A stretch of 64,000 nucleotides of DNA from Clostridiales bacterium (GTDB lineage: Bacteria; Bacillota; Clostridia; Christensenellales; Aristaeellaceae). The notes under the pieces were generated by a model that was given only the letters and a program-made list of their open reading frames with translations, made no database searches and was not told the origin of the DNA. This document shows positions 8,280-16,442 of this stretch, one piece after another (the stretch's first letter is position 1; each line of letters starts with the position of its first letter). Made by a program: the position numbers and the translations under genes. The stretch lies in NCBI GenBank assembly GCA_012517815.1, contig JAAYUF010000044.1:1-64000 (forward strand), in the 5' to 3' direction.

Positions 8280-8330
8280 TGTGGAAAACACCGATGAAAA
8301 CACGCAATTTTGTGGAAAACCTGTGTAAAA
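8280..8330 (-). promoter_or_regulatory. Cluster of three DnaA-box-like sites
   Basis: TGTGGAAAA (8280-8288), TGTGGAAAA (8311-8319) and TGTGTAAAA (8322-8330) all match the complement of TTWTNCACA, in the same orientation and spaced 31 and 11 bases. Weaker relatives lie at 8453 and near 8465. They sit in the 386-bp spacer between two minus-strand genes. I infer DnaA binding from the consensus only. Confidence 0.35.
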
Positions 8331-8515
8331 CCCTATTGAAAGTCTGTGCGCTCCCCGTGGAATCGGCGGCCATCGACCGTCCCCGACCGAGGAAAACCGG
8401 GCATCCCGCGCCCTCCACGTAACCGGCGGAAGGGTTTCCGCCGTTTGCGCGCTGTGGAAAGCCCGTGGATATCCTTCCCTTCGCAGGCGGGGAACCGGCC
8501 CTGCGGCCGTCTCCC

Positions 8516-9715
8516 TCAGACCAGCGTTTTCACAAACGCCTCAATGCGGCGCAGGCCTTCCTGAATGTTGTCCATGGAGGTCGCGTAGCTCAGGCGGCAG
8601 TAGCCTTCCGCCATGAAGGCGTTACCCGGCACCGTGACCACCTTGACCTCGGAGAGCAGCGCGTCGGCAAAGGCGGCGCAATCCTCGATCTTTCGCTCGC
8701 CGCAGCGCTTGCCCAGCAGACGGGTCACGTTCATCATCACATAGAACGCGCCGTCCGGCTTGAGGCAGGAAAGGCCGGGAATGGCGTTAACTCCCTTGAC
8801 GATCGCGTCGCGGCGTTCTTCAAACGACCTGCGCATGGTTTCCACACAGTCCTGCGGCATGATCAGCGCCCTGAGCGCCGCGTGCTGCGCCGGCGTGTTG
8901 GGCCCGGAGGTCGCCTGGCTCTGGGCGTTGGTCATGGCGGCGATCACTTCCCGCGGTCCGGCGGCGTAGCCGATGCGGAAGCCCGTCATGGCGTAGGTCT
9001 TGCTCACGCCGTTGATGACGATGGTGCGGGCCAGAATCTCATCGCCAAGCGACGCGATGCTCACATGCTTTTCCGTGCCGTAAATGAGCATCTCGTAGAT
9101 TTCGTCCGCCACGACGTAGAAATTGTGCCTGACGGCCAGGTCGGCCAGCGTCTCCAGCGCGGCGCGCGGCCACACGCAGCCATTGGGATTGTTCGGGCTG
9201 GTAAGGATGAACGCCTTGGTGCGCGGGGAGACGGCGGCTTCCAGCGCGGCCGGCGTGGGGATGAAGCCTTCCCGCTCGCCCGAGGGGACAAACACCGGAA
9301 CGCCGCCCACCATCCGAACGATTTCAGGATAGCTGACCCAGCACGGCGAGGGGATGATCACCTCGTCGCCTTCGTCCAGCAGCGCGAAAAAAACGTTGTA
9401 CAGCGAATGTTTGGCCCCATTGGATACAATAATCTGATCCGGGGTGTATGTCAACCCGTTGTCCCGTTTGAACTTCTCGATGATCGCCTTGCGGAGCTCC
9501 AGCGTGCCGGGCACGGGCGAATAGCGCGTCATGCCAAGGTCCAGCGCTTCCTTCATCGCGTCGCGCACGGTTTCGGGCGTGTCAAAATCAGGCTCGCCCG
9601 CGGCCAGGCCGATCACGTTTTCCCCGGCAGCCTTCATCGCCTTGGCTTTCGCGTCCATGGCCAGCGTGGCGGAAGGCGCGATGTTCCCCGCTTTTTGTGA
9701 AATTCCCAGAGGCAT
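8516..9715 (-). CDS. Class I/II aminotransferase, aspartate aminotransferase-like
   Basis: A 399-residue PLP enzyme of fold type I, of the AspC/AspB subgroup Ib. It shows GLAAGEPDFDTPETV near the N-terminus, SPNNPNGCVW (Asn-Pro contacting PLP), VADEIYEML (Asp contacting the ring nitrogen), the Schiff-base lysine in NGVSKTYAMTGFRIGY and the carboxylate-binding Arg in YCRLSYATS. Aspartate or a related amino acid with 2-oxoglutarate is the expected substrate pair. The ATG at 9715 follows GCAGGAGGAATCCATC. It is upstream of and co-oriented with the citrate/IPM-synthase-type gene but separated by 386 bases. Confidence 0.88.
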   Translation of the reverse strand: MPLGISQKAGNIAPSATLAMDAKAKAMKAAGENVIGLAAGEPDFDTPETVRDAMKEALDLGMTRYSPVPGTLELRKAIIEKFKRDNGLTYTPDQIIVSNGAKHSLYNVFFALLDEGDEVIIPSPCWVSYPEIVRMVGGVPVFVPSGEREGFIPTPAALEAAVSPRTKAFILTSPNNPNGCVWPRAALETLADLAVRHNFYVVADEIYEMLIYGTEKHVSIASLGDEILARTIVINGVSKTYAMTGFRIGYAAGPREVIAAMTNAQSQATSGPNTPAQHAALRALIMPQDCVETMRRSFEERRDAIVKGVNAIPGLSCLKPDGAFYVMMNVTRLLGKRCGERKIEDCAAFADALLSEVKVVTVPGNAFMAEGYCRLSYATSMDNIQEGLRRIEAFVKTLV

Positions 9716-9845
9716 GATGGATTCCTCCTGCAACGGCGCGCCATTGCGTGCCTTGATCGCAAGCAAATGGCGGATGCGCCATTGCATCTTGCATATCGCC
9801 GGGGTCTCTCCTGCGCGCATCCCCAACCCGAGCGAACTGTTTCGC

Positions 9846-9874
9846 ATTATAACACAATCGTTTTTATCCGTAAA
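9846..9874 (-). promoter_or_regulatory. Promoter of the aminotransferase gene
   Basis: Perfect TATAAT (9846-9851) with TTTACG (9869-9874) 17 bases upstream on the minus strand. Confidence 0.6.
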
Positions 9875-9998
9875 TACCCCCGGCGGTTCTTTTTCAGAGA
9901 AATCCGATAAATGAATTTTCCATTATTTGTCGCTGCATTTTTGTCGGGTTTGTGAATTCGCTGCAAAGCAGCCGGGATTCGGTTTCAACCCCCGTCGG

Positions 9999-10022
9999 AT
10001 GGGTTATCTACCCATCAGGAGG
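9999..10022 (+). promoter_or_regulatory. Small hairpin abutting the ribosome site of the TlpA-like gene
   Basis: ATGGGT (9999-10004) and ACCCAT (10010-10015) pair across a 5-base loop and end directly at CAGGAGG. It might tune translation or mRNA stability. No clear plus-strand promoter was found in this 317-bp divergent spacer. Confidence 0.35.
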
Positions 10023-10032
10023 ATTGATTGCA

Positions 10033-10707
10033 ATGAGAACGATGAAACGGCTGGCGACCCTATTGACGGTTCTGGCTCTGGCGGTAACGGCAATGCCCTT
10101 CGCGGCGGCAGAAACAGCCCCGGCGGAAACGGCCGCGGCGGATACAACCCCGGCGGAAACCAACGAGGCCGGTAAACCCTATGTGCTTAACGTGTTTGCC
10201 GGCACCAATCTGGATTTGACCCAGTATCAGGGCAAGGCGATCTGGCTGAACTTCTTCACGGGCTGGTGCACCTACTGCATGAAGGAAATGCCCGAGATCA
10301 AACGCGTGTTTGACGAATTCGATCCCGACCAGCTTGCGATCGTCCTCATCCACGTGTGGGACGGCGAAAACGGCGATGATTCCAAGTCGATCATCGAGCG
10401 CTTCGGCCTGCAGGATATGATCATGGTCGAGGATGAGGAGATGCAGCTGGCCGGCATGGTGGGCCTTCAGGGGTATCCCACCAGCTTCTTCATCGATAAG
10501 GAAGGCTACCTCTACGGCGGCACCTACACGCTGGATTACAGCGGCATGGTCGAGTACATGACGGGGCTTGGCGTCGGCCTGCGCCCGGAAGCGACGGCGA
10601 CACCCGCCGCGACCTCTTCCGAAAACCGCGACGGCAGCCGGTACGGGAAGGCCTTCGCCGTTACGGCTGACGCCAACGGCGGCGTCTCCCTGGAGAATTT
10701 CCAATGA
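10033..10707 (+). CDS. TlpA-like exported thioredoxin-fold protein
   Basis: A 224-residue exported protein. Residues 1-27 are a signal peptide (MRTMKRLATLLTVLALAVTA then AAA-E), followed by an Ala/Pro/Thr/Glu linker. The thioredoxin fold covers about 50-180, with the redox motif in FFTGWCTYCMKEMPEIK and the cis-proline in LQGYPTSFFIDKEGYLYGG. The last 35 residues are low complexity. The stop overlaps the start of ccdA (ATGA), which provides the membrane electron donor, so the pair should act as an extracytoplasmic disulfide reductase. Start supported by AGGAGG 6 bases after the small hairpin. Confidence 0.88.
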   Translation: MRTMKRLATLLTVLALAVTAMPFAAAETAPAETAAADTTPAETNEAGKPYVLNVFAGTNLDLTQYQGKAIWLNFFTGWCTYCMKEMPEIKRVFDEFDPDQLAIVLIHVWDGENGDDSKSIIERFGLQDMIMVEDEEMQLAGMVGLQGYPTSFFIDKEGYLYGGTYTLDYSGMVEYMTGLGVGLRPEATATPAATSSENRDGSRYGKAFAVTADANGGVSLENFQ

Positions 10708-11405
10708 GCGCTGCTTTTGCCGCATCCGCGGCTCCGCTCACCTTCTGGGCGCTGTTCGGCGGCGGCCTGATCGCGTTTCTCTCTCCCTGCGTGCTGCCGA
10801 TGCTCCCCGTGTACGCCCTCTACCTTGTGGGGGAAGGCTCCGATGAAGCCGACCGCCGCGCGGCCTGGCGCGGTGTGCTCAAGCGCAGCCTGGGGCTATT
10901 GGCGGGCTTCGTCACGCTGTTTACGCTGTTGGGAGCGGGCGCGGGGCTGATCGGCGGGTTTTTTCAGCAGTTGGACCGCGGCACGCTGAACCTGGCCACA
11001 GGCGCTCTGATGATCGTGTTTGGGCTGTGGACGGCGGATTTCTTCCACTGGAAAGGCGTGCGCGCGCCGCGATGGGCGGATCGGTACAAGGGAAAGCCGG
11101 CCGGTTTTTTCAGCTCCGCCCTGTTTGGCGTGGTCATTGCCCTGTCTTGGACGCCCTGCCTGACCCCGATCCTGGCCAACGCGCTGATACTGGCCGCGTC
11201 CAGCGCCACCGTGGGCGTTGGGATGCTCTCGCTGGCCGTGTTCGCGCTGGGGCTCGCGTTGCCGATGCTGCTGTTTATGGTGCTCTATCAGGGCCTCAAG
11301 GATGTTTTCGGCTGGCTGAGGGATCATCAGCCGCTGCTCAGGCGCATCGGCGGACTGCTGATGATCGCCTACGGCCTGTACACCATTGTTGCAACGCTGC
11401 TGTAA
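10704..11405 (+). CDS. ccdA: CcdA-type thiol:disulfide membrane transporter
   Basis: A 233-residue polytopic protein with six predicted membrane helices. The two redox cysteines lie in the expected places: LSPCVLPMLPVY in the first helix and SWTPCLTPILANAL in the fourth. CcdA carries electrons from cytoplasmic thioredoxin to partners outside the membrane. Its ATG overlaps the stop of the TlpA-like gene by 4 bases, and a terminator follows, giving a two-gene operon. No cytochrome c genes are nearby, so the partner is probably the TlpA-like protein. Confidence 0.92.
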   Translation: MSAAFAASAAPLTFWALFGGGLIAFLSPCVLPMLPVYALYLVGEGSDEADRRAAWRGVLKRSLGLLAGFVTLFTLLGAGAGLIGGFFQQLDRGTLNLATGALMIVFGLWTADFFHWKGVRAPRWADRYKGKPAGFFSSALFGVVIALSWTPCLTPILANALILAASSATVGVGMLSLAVFALGLALPMLLFMVLYQGLKDVFGWLRDHQPLLRRIGGLLMIAYGLYTIVATLL

Positions 11406-11419
11406 TCCGGTTCTCCCGC

Positions 11420-11452
11420 ACAGCCCGAACGCTCCGGCGTCCGGGCTGTTTT
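11420..11452 (+). terminator. Rho-independent terminator after ccdA
   Basis: ACAGCCCG (11420-11427) pairs with CGGGCTGT (11442-11449), followed by TTTT. Confidence 0.8.
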
Positions 11453-11748
11453 CATGCCCGGAACCGATTGTCTGCCCGGCATTCTTGAGATTCCGTGCAC
11501 GGTTTGTGCCGGTAGCGGTACGCAGGGGCCGCGCTTGCAGCGTCGTCGATGATCCGTCGGTTTACCGATGCACGCCGCTTCCGGAACCGCCGATAACCAG
11601 CCGAGCGCCAATGCGCCGCGCATCCGGGCCAACCATCCTGCGCTTCCCTTGCGCTCATCTCGTCCGGTAAGCGCGATGTCGCCTTGCGAGCGACCTTACC
11701 GCCTCCGGGTGGTGGTATTGTGAGTCCATCAGCAAGGAGGCGATTCAC
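11453..11748. other. Intergenic spacer, no gene seen
   Basis: About 296 bases between the ccdA terminator and the VWA gene. No convincing promoter, RNA or frame; only the AAGGAGG ribosome site of the VWA gene at its end. Confidence 0.4.
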
Positions 11749-12408
11749 ATGAACCCGAATCGGACGGAACTCGTGTTTATTCTCGACCGCAGCGGTTCCA
11801 TGCAGGGGCTGGAAAGCGACACCATCGGCGGCTTCAACGGCATGCTGCGCAAGCAGAAGGCGCTGGAAGGCGAGGTGCTGGTGTCCACAGTGCTTTTCAG
11901 CGATGCCTACCATCGCCTGCACGACCGCGTGCCCATCCAGCAGGTTGCGGAGATGACCCAACGCGAGTATTCGGTAGGCGGTTGCACCGCGCTTTTAGAT
12001 GCCGTCGGCCGCACGATCGACCACATCGACCGGTTGCAGCGCCTGACCCCGGAACCGCAGCGACCGGGCAAAACCATCTTCGTGATTACCACCGACGGGC
12101 AGGAGAACGCGAGCCGCGAGTACAACCGTGCGCAGGTGAAAACCATGATCAAGCTCCGGCAGGAGGAATTCGACTGGGAGTTTTTCTTCCTGGGCGCCAA
12201 TATGGACGCGGTTGCCGCCGCCGGGGCGATCGGCATCCACGCTTCGCGCGCGGCCGGCTTTGTGAACGACAGCATGGGCACGCAGACCAATTTCGACGCG
12301 GTCAACCAAGCCGTGGCCGCCGTACGCCGCCGCGAGCCGCTCTCCGAGGCGTGGAAGGCGCCCATTGAGCAGGATAAACGCCGGCGCGGTTCGGACGCAC
12401 GCGGCTGA
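11749..12408 (+). CDS. VWA domain protein
   Basis: A 219-residue cytoplasmic protein consisting essentially of one von Willebrand factor A domain. The metal-ion-dependent adhesion site is complete: DRSGSM (residues about 13-18), the Thr in GGCTALLDAVG and the Asp in FVITTDGQENAS. There is no signal peptide or membrane segment. Similar stand-alone proteins occur near tellurite-resistance-type or phage-like loci, but no such partner is present here. It is a single gene between a terminator-ended operon and the tandem repeats. Function unknown beyond metal-dependent protein binding. Confidence 0.85.
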   Translation: MNPNRTELVFILDRSGSMQGLESDTIGGFNGMLRKQKALEGEVLVSTVLFSDAYHRLHDRVPIQQVAEMTQREYSVGGCTALLDAVGRTIDHIDRLQRLTPEPQRPGKTIFVITTDGQENASREYNRAQVKTMIKLRQEEFDWEFFFLGANMDAVAAAGAIGIHASRAAGFVNDSMGTQTNFDAVNQAVAAVRRREPLSEAWKAPIEQDKRRRGSDARG

Positions 12409-12474
12409 GGCGGGCCTTCCCGCGGCGTCTTCGCCCCGCGCCGTTCCGGTCTGGGATCAACCCCGGCGGGTCGG

Positions 12475-12659
12475 TTGCCGGGGTTTTCGCCGCACGCCTC
12501 ATGGCTTTTCAGGCGGTTCGCCCGCTTGGGCAAAGCGTCTGCGCATAAGGCTAACAAGCCCGCGAGGGGTTTCGTCCCCCCGACTCCCGACCGGGGCTTC
12601 GCCCATGACCCACCTTTGTTTGACCTACGGAAAAGCCGCGGCGATCCCTCGCCGCGGCT
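12475..12659. repeat. Intergenic repeat family A, copy A1
   Basis: First of two tandem units. The last 101 bases (12559-12659) match 12776-12875 almost exactly; the preceding part matches copies A2-A4 more loosely (CGCCTCATGGC then GGCAAAGCG). It ends with the perfect 11-bp inverted repeat AGCCGCGGCGA / TCGCCGCGGCT (12634-12659). Confidence 0.8.
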
Positions 12660-12677
12660 CCCACCGTTGGCAAACTC

Positions 12678-12875
12678 CTAGGAACGGTTATCGCCGCTCG
12701 CCTCACAGGCCCTTGGGGCAGTCCGTTCGCGCGGGCCAAGTGCTCCGGCACTGAGCATCGCAACGCCGCCAAAGACCCGCGAGGGGTTTCGTTCCCCGAA
12801 TCCCAACCGGGGCTTCGCCCATGACCCACTTTTGTTTGACATACGGAAAAGCCGCGGCGATCCCTCGCCGCGGCT
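12678..12875. repeat. Intergenic repeat family A, copy A2
   Basis: Second tandem unit, about 190-200 bases. It starts GCCGCTCGCCTCACAGGCCC, close to copy A4, and ends in the same 11-bp inverted repeat as A1. The 100-base tails of A1 and A2 differ at only a handful of positions, so the duplication is recent or conserved. Confidence 0.8.
12846..12875 (-). terminator. Terminator of the Na+-pump operon (inside repeat A2)
   Basis: On the minus strand an 11-bp perfect stem AGCCGCGGCGA / TCGCCGCGGCT with a 4-base loop is followed by TTTTCC, 14 bases after the oadA stop. The A1 copy carries an identical second hairpin at 12630-12659. Confidence 0.8.
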
Positions 12876-12888
12876 CTGCCTTGTCCGT

Positions 12889-14289
12889 TTACACGGGCAT
12901 GGTCTTTTGCTCTTTGTCCAGCATCGTGCTGTCCACGCCCAGCTGCTTGGCCTGACGGTACTGGAAGTACTTGATCGCCACCTGCGGGAAGAGCGCGTAG
13001 CTCAATACGTCCTCCTCCTGTTGGTAGTATTCGCGGATCTCTTCGCGGTACTTGTCCAGTTCGGGCGGGATGTCGTCGGCCGGGCGATGGGTGATCACCG
13101 CATCCTCGCCGATGACCAGCTTGCGCACCTCTTCGTTCACAGGCGCGGGCAGCAGGCCGTATTCGCCGCGCAGCAGCGCCTTGGATTCCTTGGTGACCAT
13201 CTTGTAGCGCTCGCCGCCCAGGATGTTCATCACGGCCTGGGAGCCCACGATCTGGCTGGTCGGGGTCACCAGCGGCGGATAGCCGAAGTCTTCGCGCACG
13301 CGCGGCACTTCGGCCAGCACGTCGTAGTACTTGTTCATGGCGTTGGCCTGCTTGAGCTGGCTGATCAGGTTGCTGAGCATTCCGCCCGGCACCTGATAGA
13401 TCAGGGTGTTGGCGTCGGTTGCCAGCACGCGGGCCGGGTCGCGCCAGCCTTCCTTGGTCAGCTCGTCGGCGACCGTGCGGAAGTGCGCGGCCAGGTCGCT
13501 GAGCACCAGCAGGTCGATGCCGGTATCGTACTCCGTGCCCTTGAGGGTCGCCACCATCGCCTCGGTGGTGGGCTGCGCCGTGCCGCCACCCAGAGGGCTC
13601 AGCGCGGTGTCGATCACGTCCACGCCCGCTTCCACAGCCTTGAGCAGGGTCATGGCGCCCGTGCCGGTGGTGTCGTGCGTGTGCATGACGATCGGCAGGC
13701 CCGTTTCGGCCTTCAGGCGCTTGATGAGGCTATAGGCCGCGTAGGGCAGCAGGAGGTTGGCCATGTCCTTGATGCAGATCATGTCCGCGCCCATTTTGGC
13801 GATCTGGCCCGCGAGCCTGACGAAGTAATCCTCGGTGTGCACGGGGCTGATGGTGTAGCTCATGGCCACTTCCGCGATGCCCTTGTACTTCTTGGTGGCC
13901 TTCACGGCGGTTTCCATGTTGCGCAGATCGTTGAGCGCGTCGAAGCAGCGGACGATGTCGATGCCGTTTTCGATGGTCTTTTTCACGAAGAAATCCACCA
14001 CGTCGTCGGCATAGTGCTTGTAGCCCAGAATGTTCTGGCCGCGCAGCAGCATCTGCAGCTTGGTGTTGGGCAGGCCCTTGCGCAGGGTGCGCAGGCGCTC
14101 CCAGGGATCCTCGTTGAGGAAGCGCAGGCAGCTGTCAAACGTCGCGCCGCCCCAGCACTCCAGCGAGAAGTAGCCGACTTTGTCCAGGTTTTCAAACGCG
14201 GGCACCATCTGGGAGGTCCGCATGCGGGTCGCGGCCTGGCTCTGGTGCGCGTCGCGCAAAATCGTATCGGTAATTCCGACCTTGGCCAT
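12889..14289 (-). CDS. oadA: Oxaloacetate decarboxylase alpha / pyruvate carboxylase subunit B-type carboxyltransferase
   Basis: A 466-residue protein of the HMGL-like plus PYC/OADA family. It begins VGITDTILRDAHQSQAATRM, with metal Asp and catalytic Arg; the carboxybiotin-contact lysine lies in ICIKDMANLL, and metal His residues in HTHDTTGTG. The conserved C-terminal domain includes YQVPGGMLSNL. There is no fused biotin domain, so the separate carrier at 15613 must supply carboxybiotin. It is the last gene of a five-gene minus-strand operon. Known relatives are OadA, PycB and the transcarboxylase 5S subunit; the sequence alone does not separate these. The ATG at 14289 follows AAAGGAGT. Confidence 0.9.
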   Translation of the reverse strand: MAKVGITDTILRDAHQSQAATRMRTSQMVPAFENLDKVGYFSLECWGGATFDSCLRFLNEDPWERLRTLRKGLPNTKLQMLLRGQNILGYKHYADDVVDFFVKKTIENGIDIVRCFDALNDLRNMETAVKATKKYKGIAEVAMSYTISPVHTEDYFVRLAGQIAKMGADMICIKDMANLLLPYAAYSLIKRLKAETGLPIVMHTHDTTGTGAMTLLKAVEAGVDVIDTALSPLGGGTAQPTTEAMVATLKGTEYDTGIDLLVLSDLAAHFRTVADELTKEGWRDPARVLATDANTLIYQVPGGMLSNLISQLKQANAMNKYYDVLAEVPRVREDFGYPPLVTPTSQIVGSQAVMNILGGERYKMVTKESKALLRGEYGLLPAPVNEEVRKLVIGEDAVITHRPADDIPPELDKYREEIREYYQQEEDVLSYALFPQVAIKYFQYRQAKQLGVDSTMLDKEQKTMPV

Positions 14290-14328
14290 ATCTGTAACTC
14301 CTTTCAAACGTCGGGATACGCCCGTCGC

Positions 14329-15567
14329 TTACGCGCCGAACATGCTCAGCAGGATGCCCGCGGCGATCGCGGAGCCGATGACGCCCGCGACGTTGGGGCC
14401 CATGGCGTGCATCAGCAGGAAGTTGCCGGGGTTGGCTTTCTGGCCTTCCACCTGGCTGACGCGCGCCGCCATGGGCACCGCGGAAACGCCGGCGGAGCCG
14501 ATGAGCGGGTTGATCTTGCCGCCGCTGAGCTTGTTCATGAGCTTGCCCAGCAGCACGCCGCCGGCGGTGCCGAAGCCGAACGCCACCACGCCCAGCACGA
14601 TGATCCCCAGCGTTTTCCAGTTGAGGAAGGTATCGGCGTTCGTCGTCGCGCCGACCGTGACCCCCAGGAAGATGACGACGATGTTGTTTAAATCGTTCTG
14701 GGAGGTCTTGTTCAGGCGCTCCACGACCCCGCTTTCGCGGAAGAGGTTACCCAGCATCAGCATGCCGACCAGCGGAGCCGCCGACGGAAGCAGGAGGCTC
14801 ACGATGATGGTCACGGCGATGGGGAAGATGATCTTCTCCCGTTTGGAAACGGGCCGGAGCTGCTCCATGACGATCATGCGCTCTTTCTTGGTGGTCAGGG
14901 CGCGCATGATGGGCGGCTGAATCACGGGTACCAGCGCCATGTAGCTGTACGCGGCCACGGCGATGGGGCCCAGCAGATGAGGCGCGAGCTTCCCGGTGAG
15001 GTAGATGGCCGTGGGGCCGTCCGCGCCGCCGATGATGCCGATGGAGCCGCTCTCCGCGGCGGTGTAGCCCAGCAGCTGCGCGCCGATAAAGGTGATGAAG
15101 ATGCCCAGCTGCGCCGCCGCGCCCAGCAGCAGGCTCTTGGGGTTGGCGATCAGCGGGCCGAAGTCGGTCATCGCGCCTACGCCCAGGAAGATCAGCGGCG
15201 GGTAGATGCCCAGCTTCACGCCCTGGTAGAGGTAGTACAGCAGGCCGCCGGTCTGCGAAATATACTGATACACCGTGGAACCGTCGGCCATCAGCACGGG
15301 TATGCCGTTCTTGCCGGCATGCACCGCCTCGGTCAGGTACTCGTACTTGGGGCCGTCCATCAGGCCGGCCAGCGGCAGGTTTGCCAGCAGCATGCCAAAC
15401 GCGATGGGCAATAGCAGCAGCGGCTCGTACTTTTTGACGATGGCGAGGTAAATCAGCAAACAGGCGACCGCGATCATGATCAGATACTGCGGCTGGGCGA
15501 TCAGCGCTGAAACCCCTGATTGCTGCGCCAGTTTGACCAAGCTTTCTCCAACGTTAATGCTGTTCAT
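14329..15567 (-). CDS. Na+-pumping carboxyltransfer decarboxylase beta subunit
   Basis: A 412-residue polytopic membrane protein of the OadB/MmdB/GcdB family, which decarboxylates carboxybiotin and exports Na+. The hallmark [18 protein letters not shown], with the essential Asp of region IIIa, is intact, and [13 protein letters not shown] and the C-terminal [15 protein letters not shown] segment also match. It lies between the biotin carrier and oadA with short gaps, so the products form one complex. The start follows AAAGGAG. The family cannot by itself tell oxaloacetate, methylmalonyl-CoA or glutaconyl-CoA specificity. Confidence 0.93.
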   Translation of the reverse strand: MNSINVGESLVKLAQQSGVSALIAQPQYLIMIAVACLLIYLAIVKKYEPLLLLPIAFGMLLANLPLAGLMDGPKYEYLTEAVHAGKNGIPVLMADGSTVYQYISQTGGLLYYLYQGVKLGIYPPLIFLGVGAMTDFGPLIANPKSLLLGAAAQLGIFITFIGAQLLGYTAAESGSIGIIGGADGPTAIYLTGKLAPHLLGPIAVAAYSYMALVPVIQPPIMRALTTKKERMIVMEQLRPVSKREKIIFPIAVTIIVSLLLPSAAPLVGMLMLGNLFRESGVVERLNKTSQNDLNNIVVIFLGVTVGATTNADTFLNWKTLGIIVLGVVAFGFGTAGGVLLGKLMNKLSGGKINPLIGSAGVSAVPMAARVSQVEGQKANPGNFLLMHAMGPNVAGVIGSAIAAGILLSMFGA

Positions 15568-15612
15568 GGTCGTCCATCAACTCCTTTCTTTTCTCCTGAC
15601 AGAGCGATGGCG

Positions 15613-16002
15613 TCAACCGATCACAACCAGCAGATCGCCGCTGTTGACGGAGGCGCCCTTGGCGACGGCGATCTGCCTGACCACGCCGTCCGCGGGGCAC
15701 ATGATTTCGTTTTCCATCTTCATGGCTTCCAGAATCAGGAGCACGTCGCCCTTTTTAACGGCGGCGCCCTCGGCGACCTTCACATCCATGATCGTGCCGG
15801 GCATGGGGGAGCTGACCTTGTTGCCGGCGGCGACGGACGCCTTGGCCTTGGCGGCCGGGGCGGCGGGCTTGGCGGCGACGGGAGCGGGCGCGGGGGCGGC
15901 AGCCTGAACGGGAGCCGCGGCGGGGGCGGACGGAGCGCCGCCGAGTTCTTCCACGGAAACCTGGTATCCAACGCCGTTAACGGTAATAGCGAACTGACGC
16001 AT
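15613..16002 (-). CDS. Biotin carboxyl carrier subunit
   Basis: A 129-residue biotin carrier. An N-terminal segment (MRQFAITVNG) is followed by an Ala/Pro-rich flexible arm (residues about 23-58) and a biotinyl domain at 60-129 with the attachment motif EAMKM, the lysine being residue 95. The carrier shuttles the carboxyl group from the transferases to the membrane pump. It resembles MmdC/GcdC and the transcarboxylase 1.3S subunit. BirA at 54103 is the likely ligase. Confidence 0.95.
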   Translation of the reverse strand: MRQFAITVNGVGYQVSVEELGGAPSAPAAAPVQAAAPAPAPVAAKPAAPAAKAKASVAAGNKVSSPMPGTIMDVKVAEGAAVKKGDVLLILEAMKMENEIMCPADGVVRQIAVAKGASVNSGDLLVVIG

Positions 16003-16064
16003 GGGGTAAAATCCTCCTTAACTGTTCTGGGCAACCTGGAACGCGCGGCCGGCGGGCGGCCGCG

Positions 16065-16421
16065 TTACATGCGGCTGTAAACCTGATCCTCCCGGCCGGC
16101 GCGGTTCCACGCGGGCGCGTTGTGCACGCGGCGCACGCGGCGTACCGTAAAGCCGGTGTCGCCCTGCCATACGGCCGCGATGGCGGCGGTCAGGGCGGCG
16201 ACGATTTCAGGCGTTACGCCTTCTTCCTCCATCAGGTCGGGCTCGGCTTGGGGCTCGGCCTCCGCCTGCACGGCTTCCGACGGCGCTGTTTCCTGTCTGG
16301 CCGTCTGCCAGTTGGAAAGCAGGGTGATCAGCTTAATGCTGCCGATCAGCAGCACCAGCCCGGAAAACACCACCAGCATGCCGATCAGCGCGACGGACAG
16401 GCCGAAAAGCAGTTCATTCAT
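16065..16421 (-). CDS. OadG/MmdD-like gamma or delta subunit
   Basis: A 118-residue small membrane subunit. One helix at residues 4-35 (LLFGLSVALIGMLVVFSGLV) is followed by an acidic linker and a C-terminal part with TPEIVAALTAAIAAVW and the basic end NRAGREDQVYSRM. This is the layout of OadG-family proteins, which hold the soluble transferase and the beta subunit together. Its position between the 12S-type transferase and the biotin carrier agrees. Confidence 0.85.
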   Translation of the reverse strand: MNELLFGLSVALIGMLVVFSGLVLLIGSIKLITLLSNWQTARQETAPSEAVQAEAEPQAEPDLMEEEGVTPEIVAALTAAIAAVWQGDTGFTVRRVRRVHNAPAWNRAGREDQVYSRM

Positions 16422-16442
16422 AGTACAACCTCCCTTTCACGC

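Noticed and set aside
12832-14691. Long plus-strand open frame (619 codons) opposite oadA and oadB
   Set aside because: It is the antisense of clear family proteins on the minus strand. His/Ala/Gln-rich translation and lack of a ribosome site are typical of shadow frames in GC-rich DNA.
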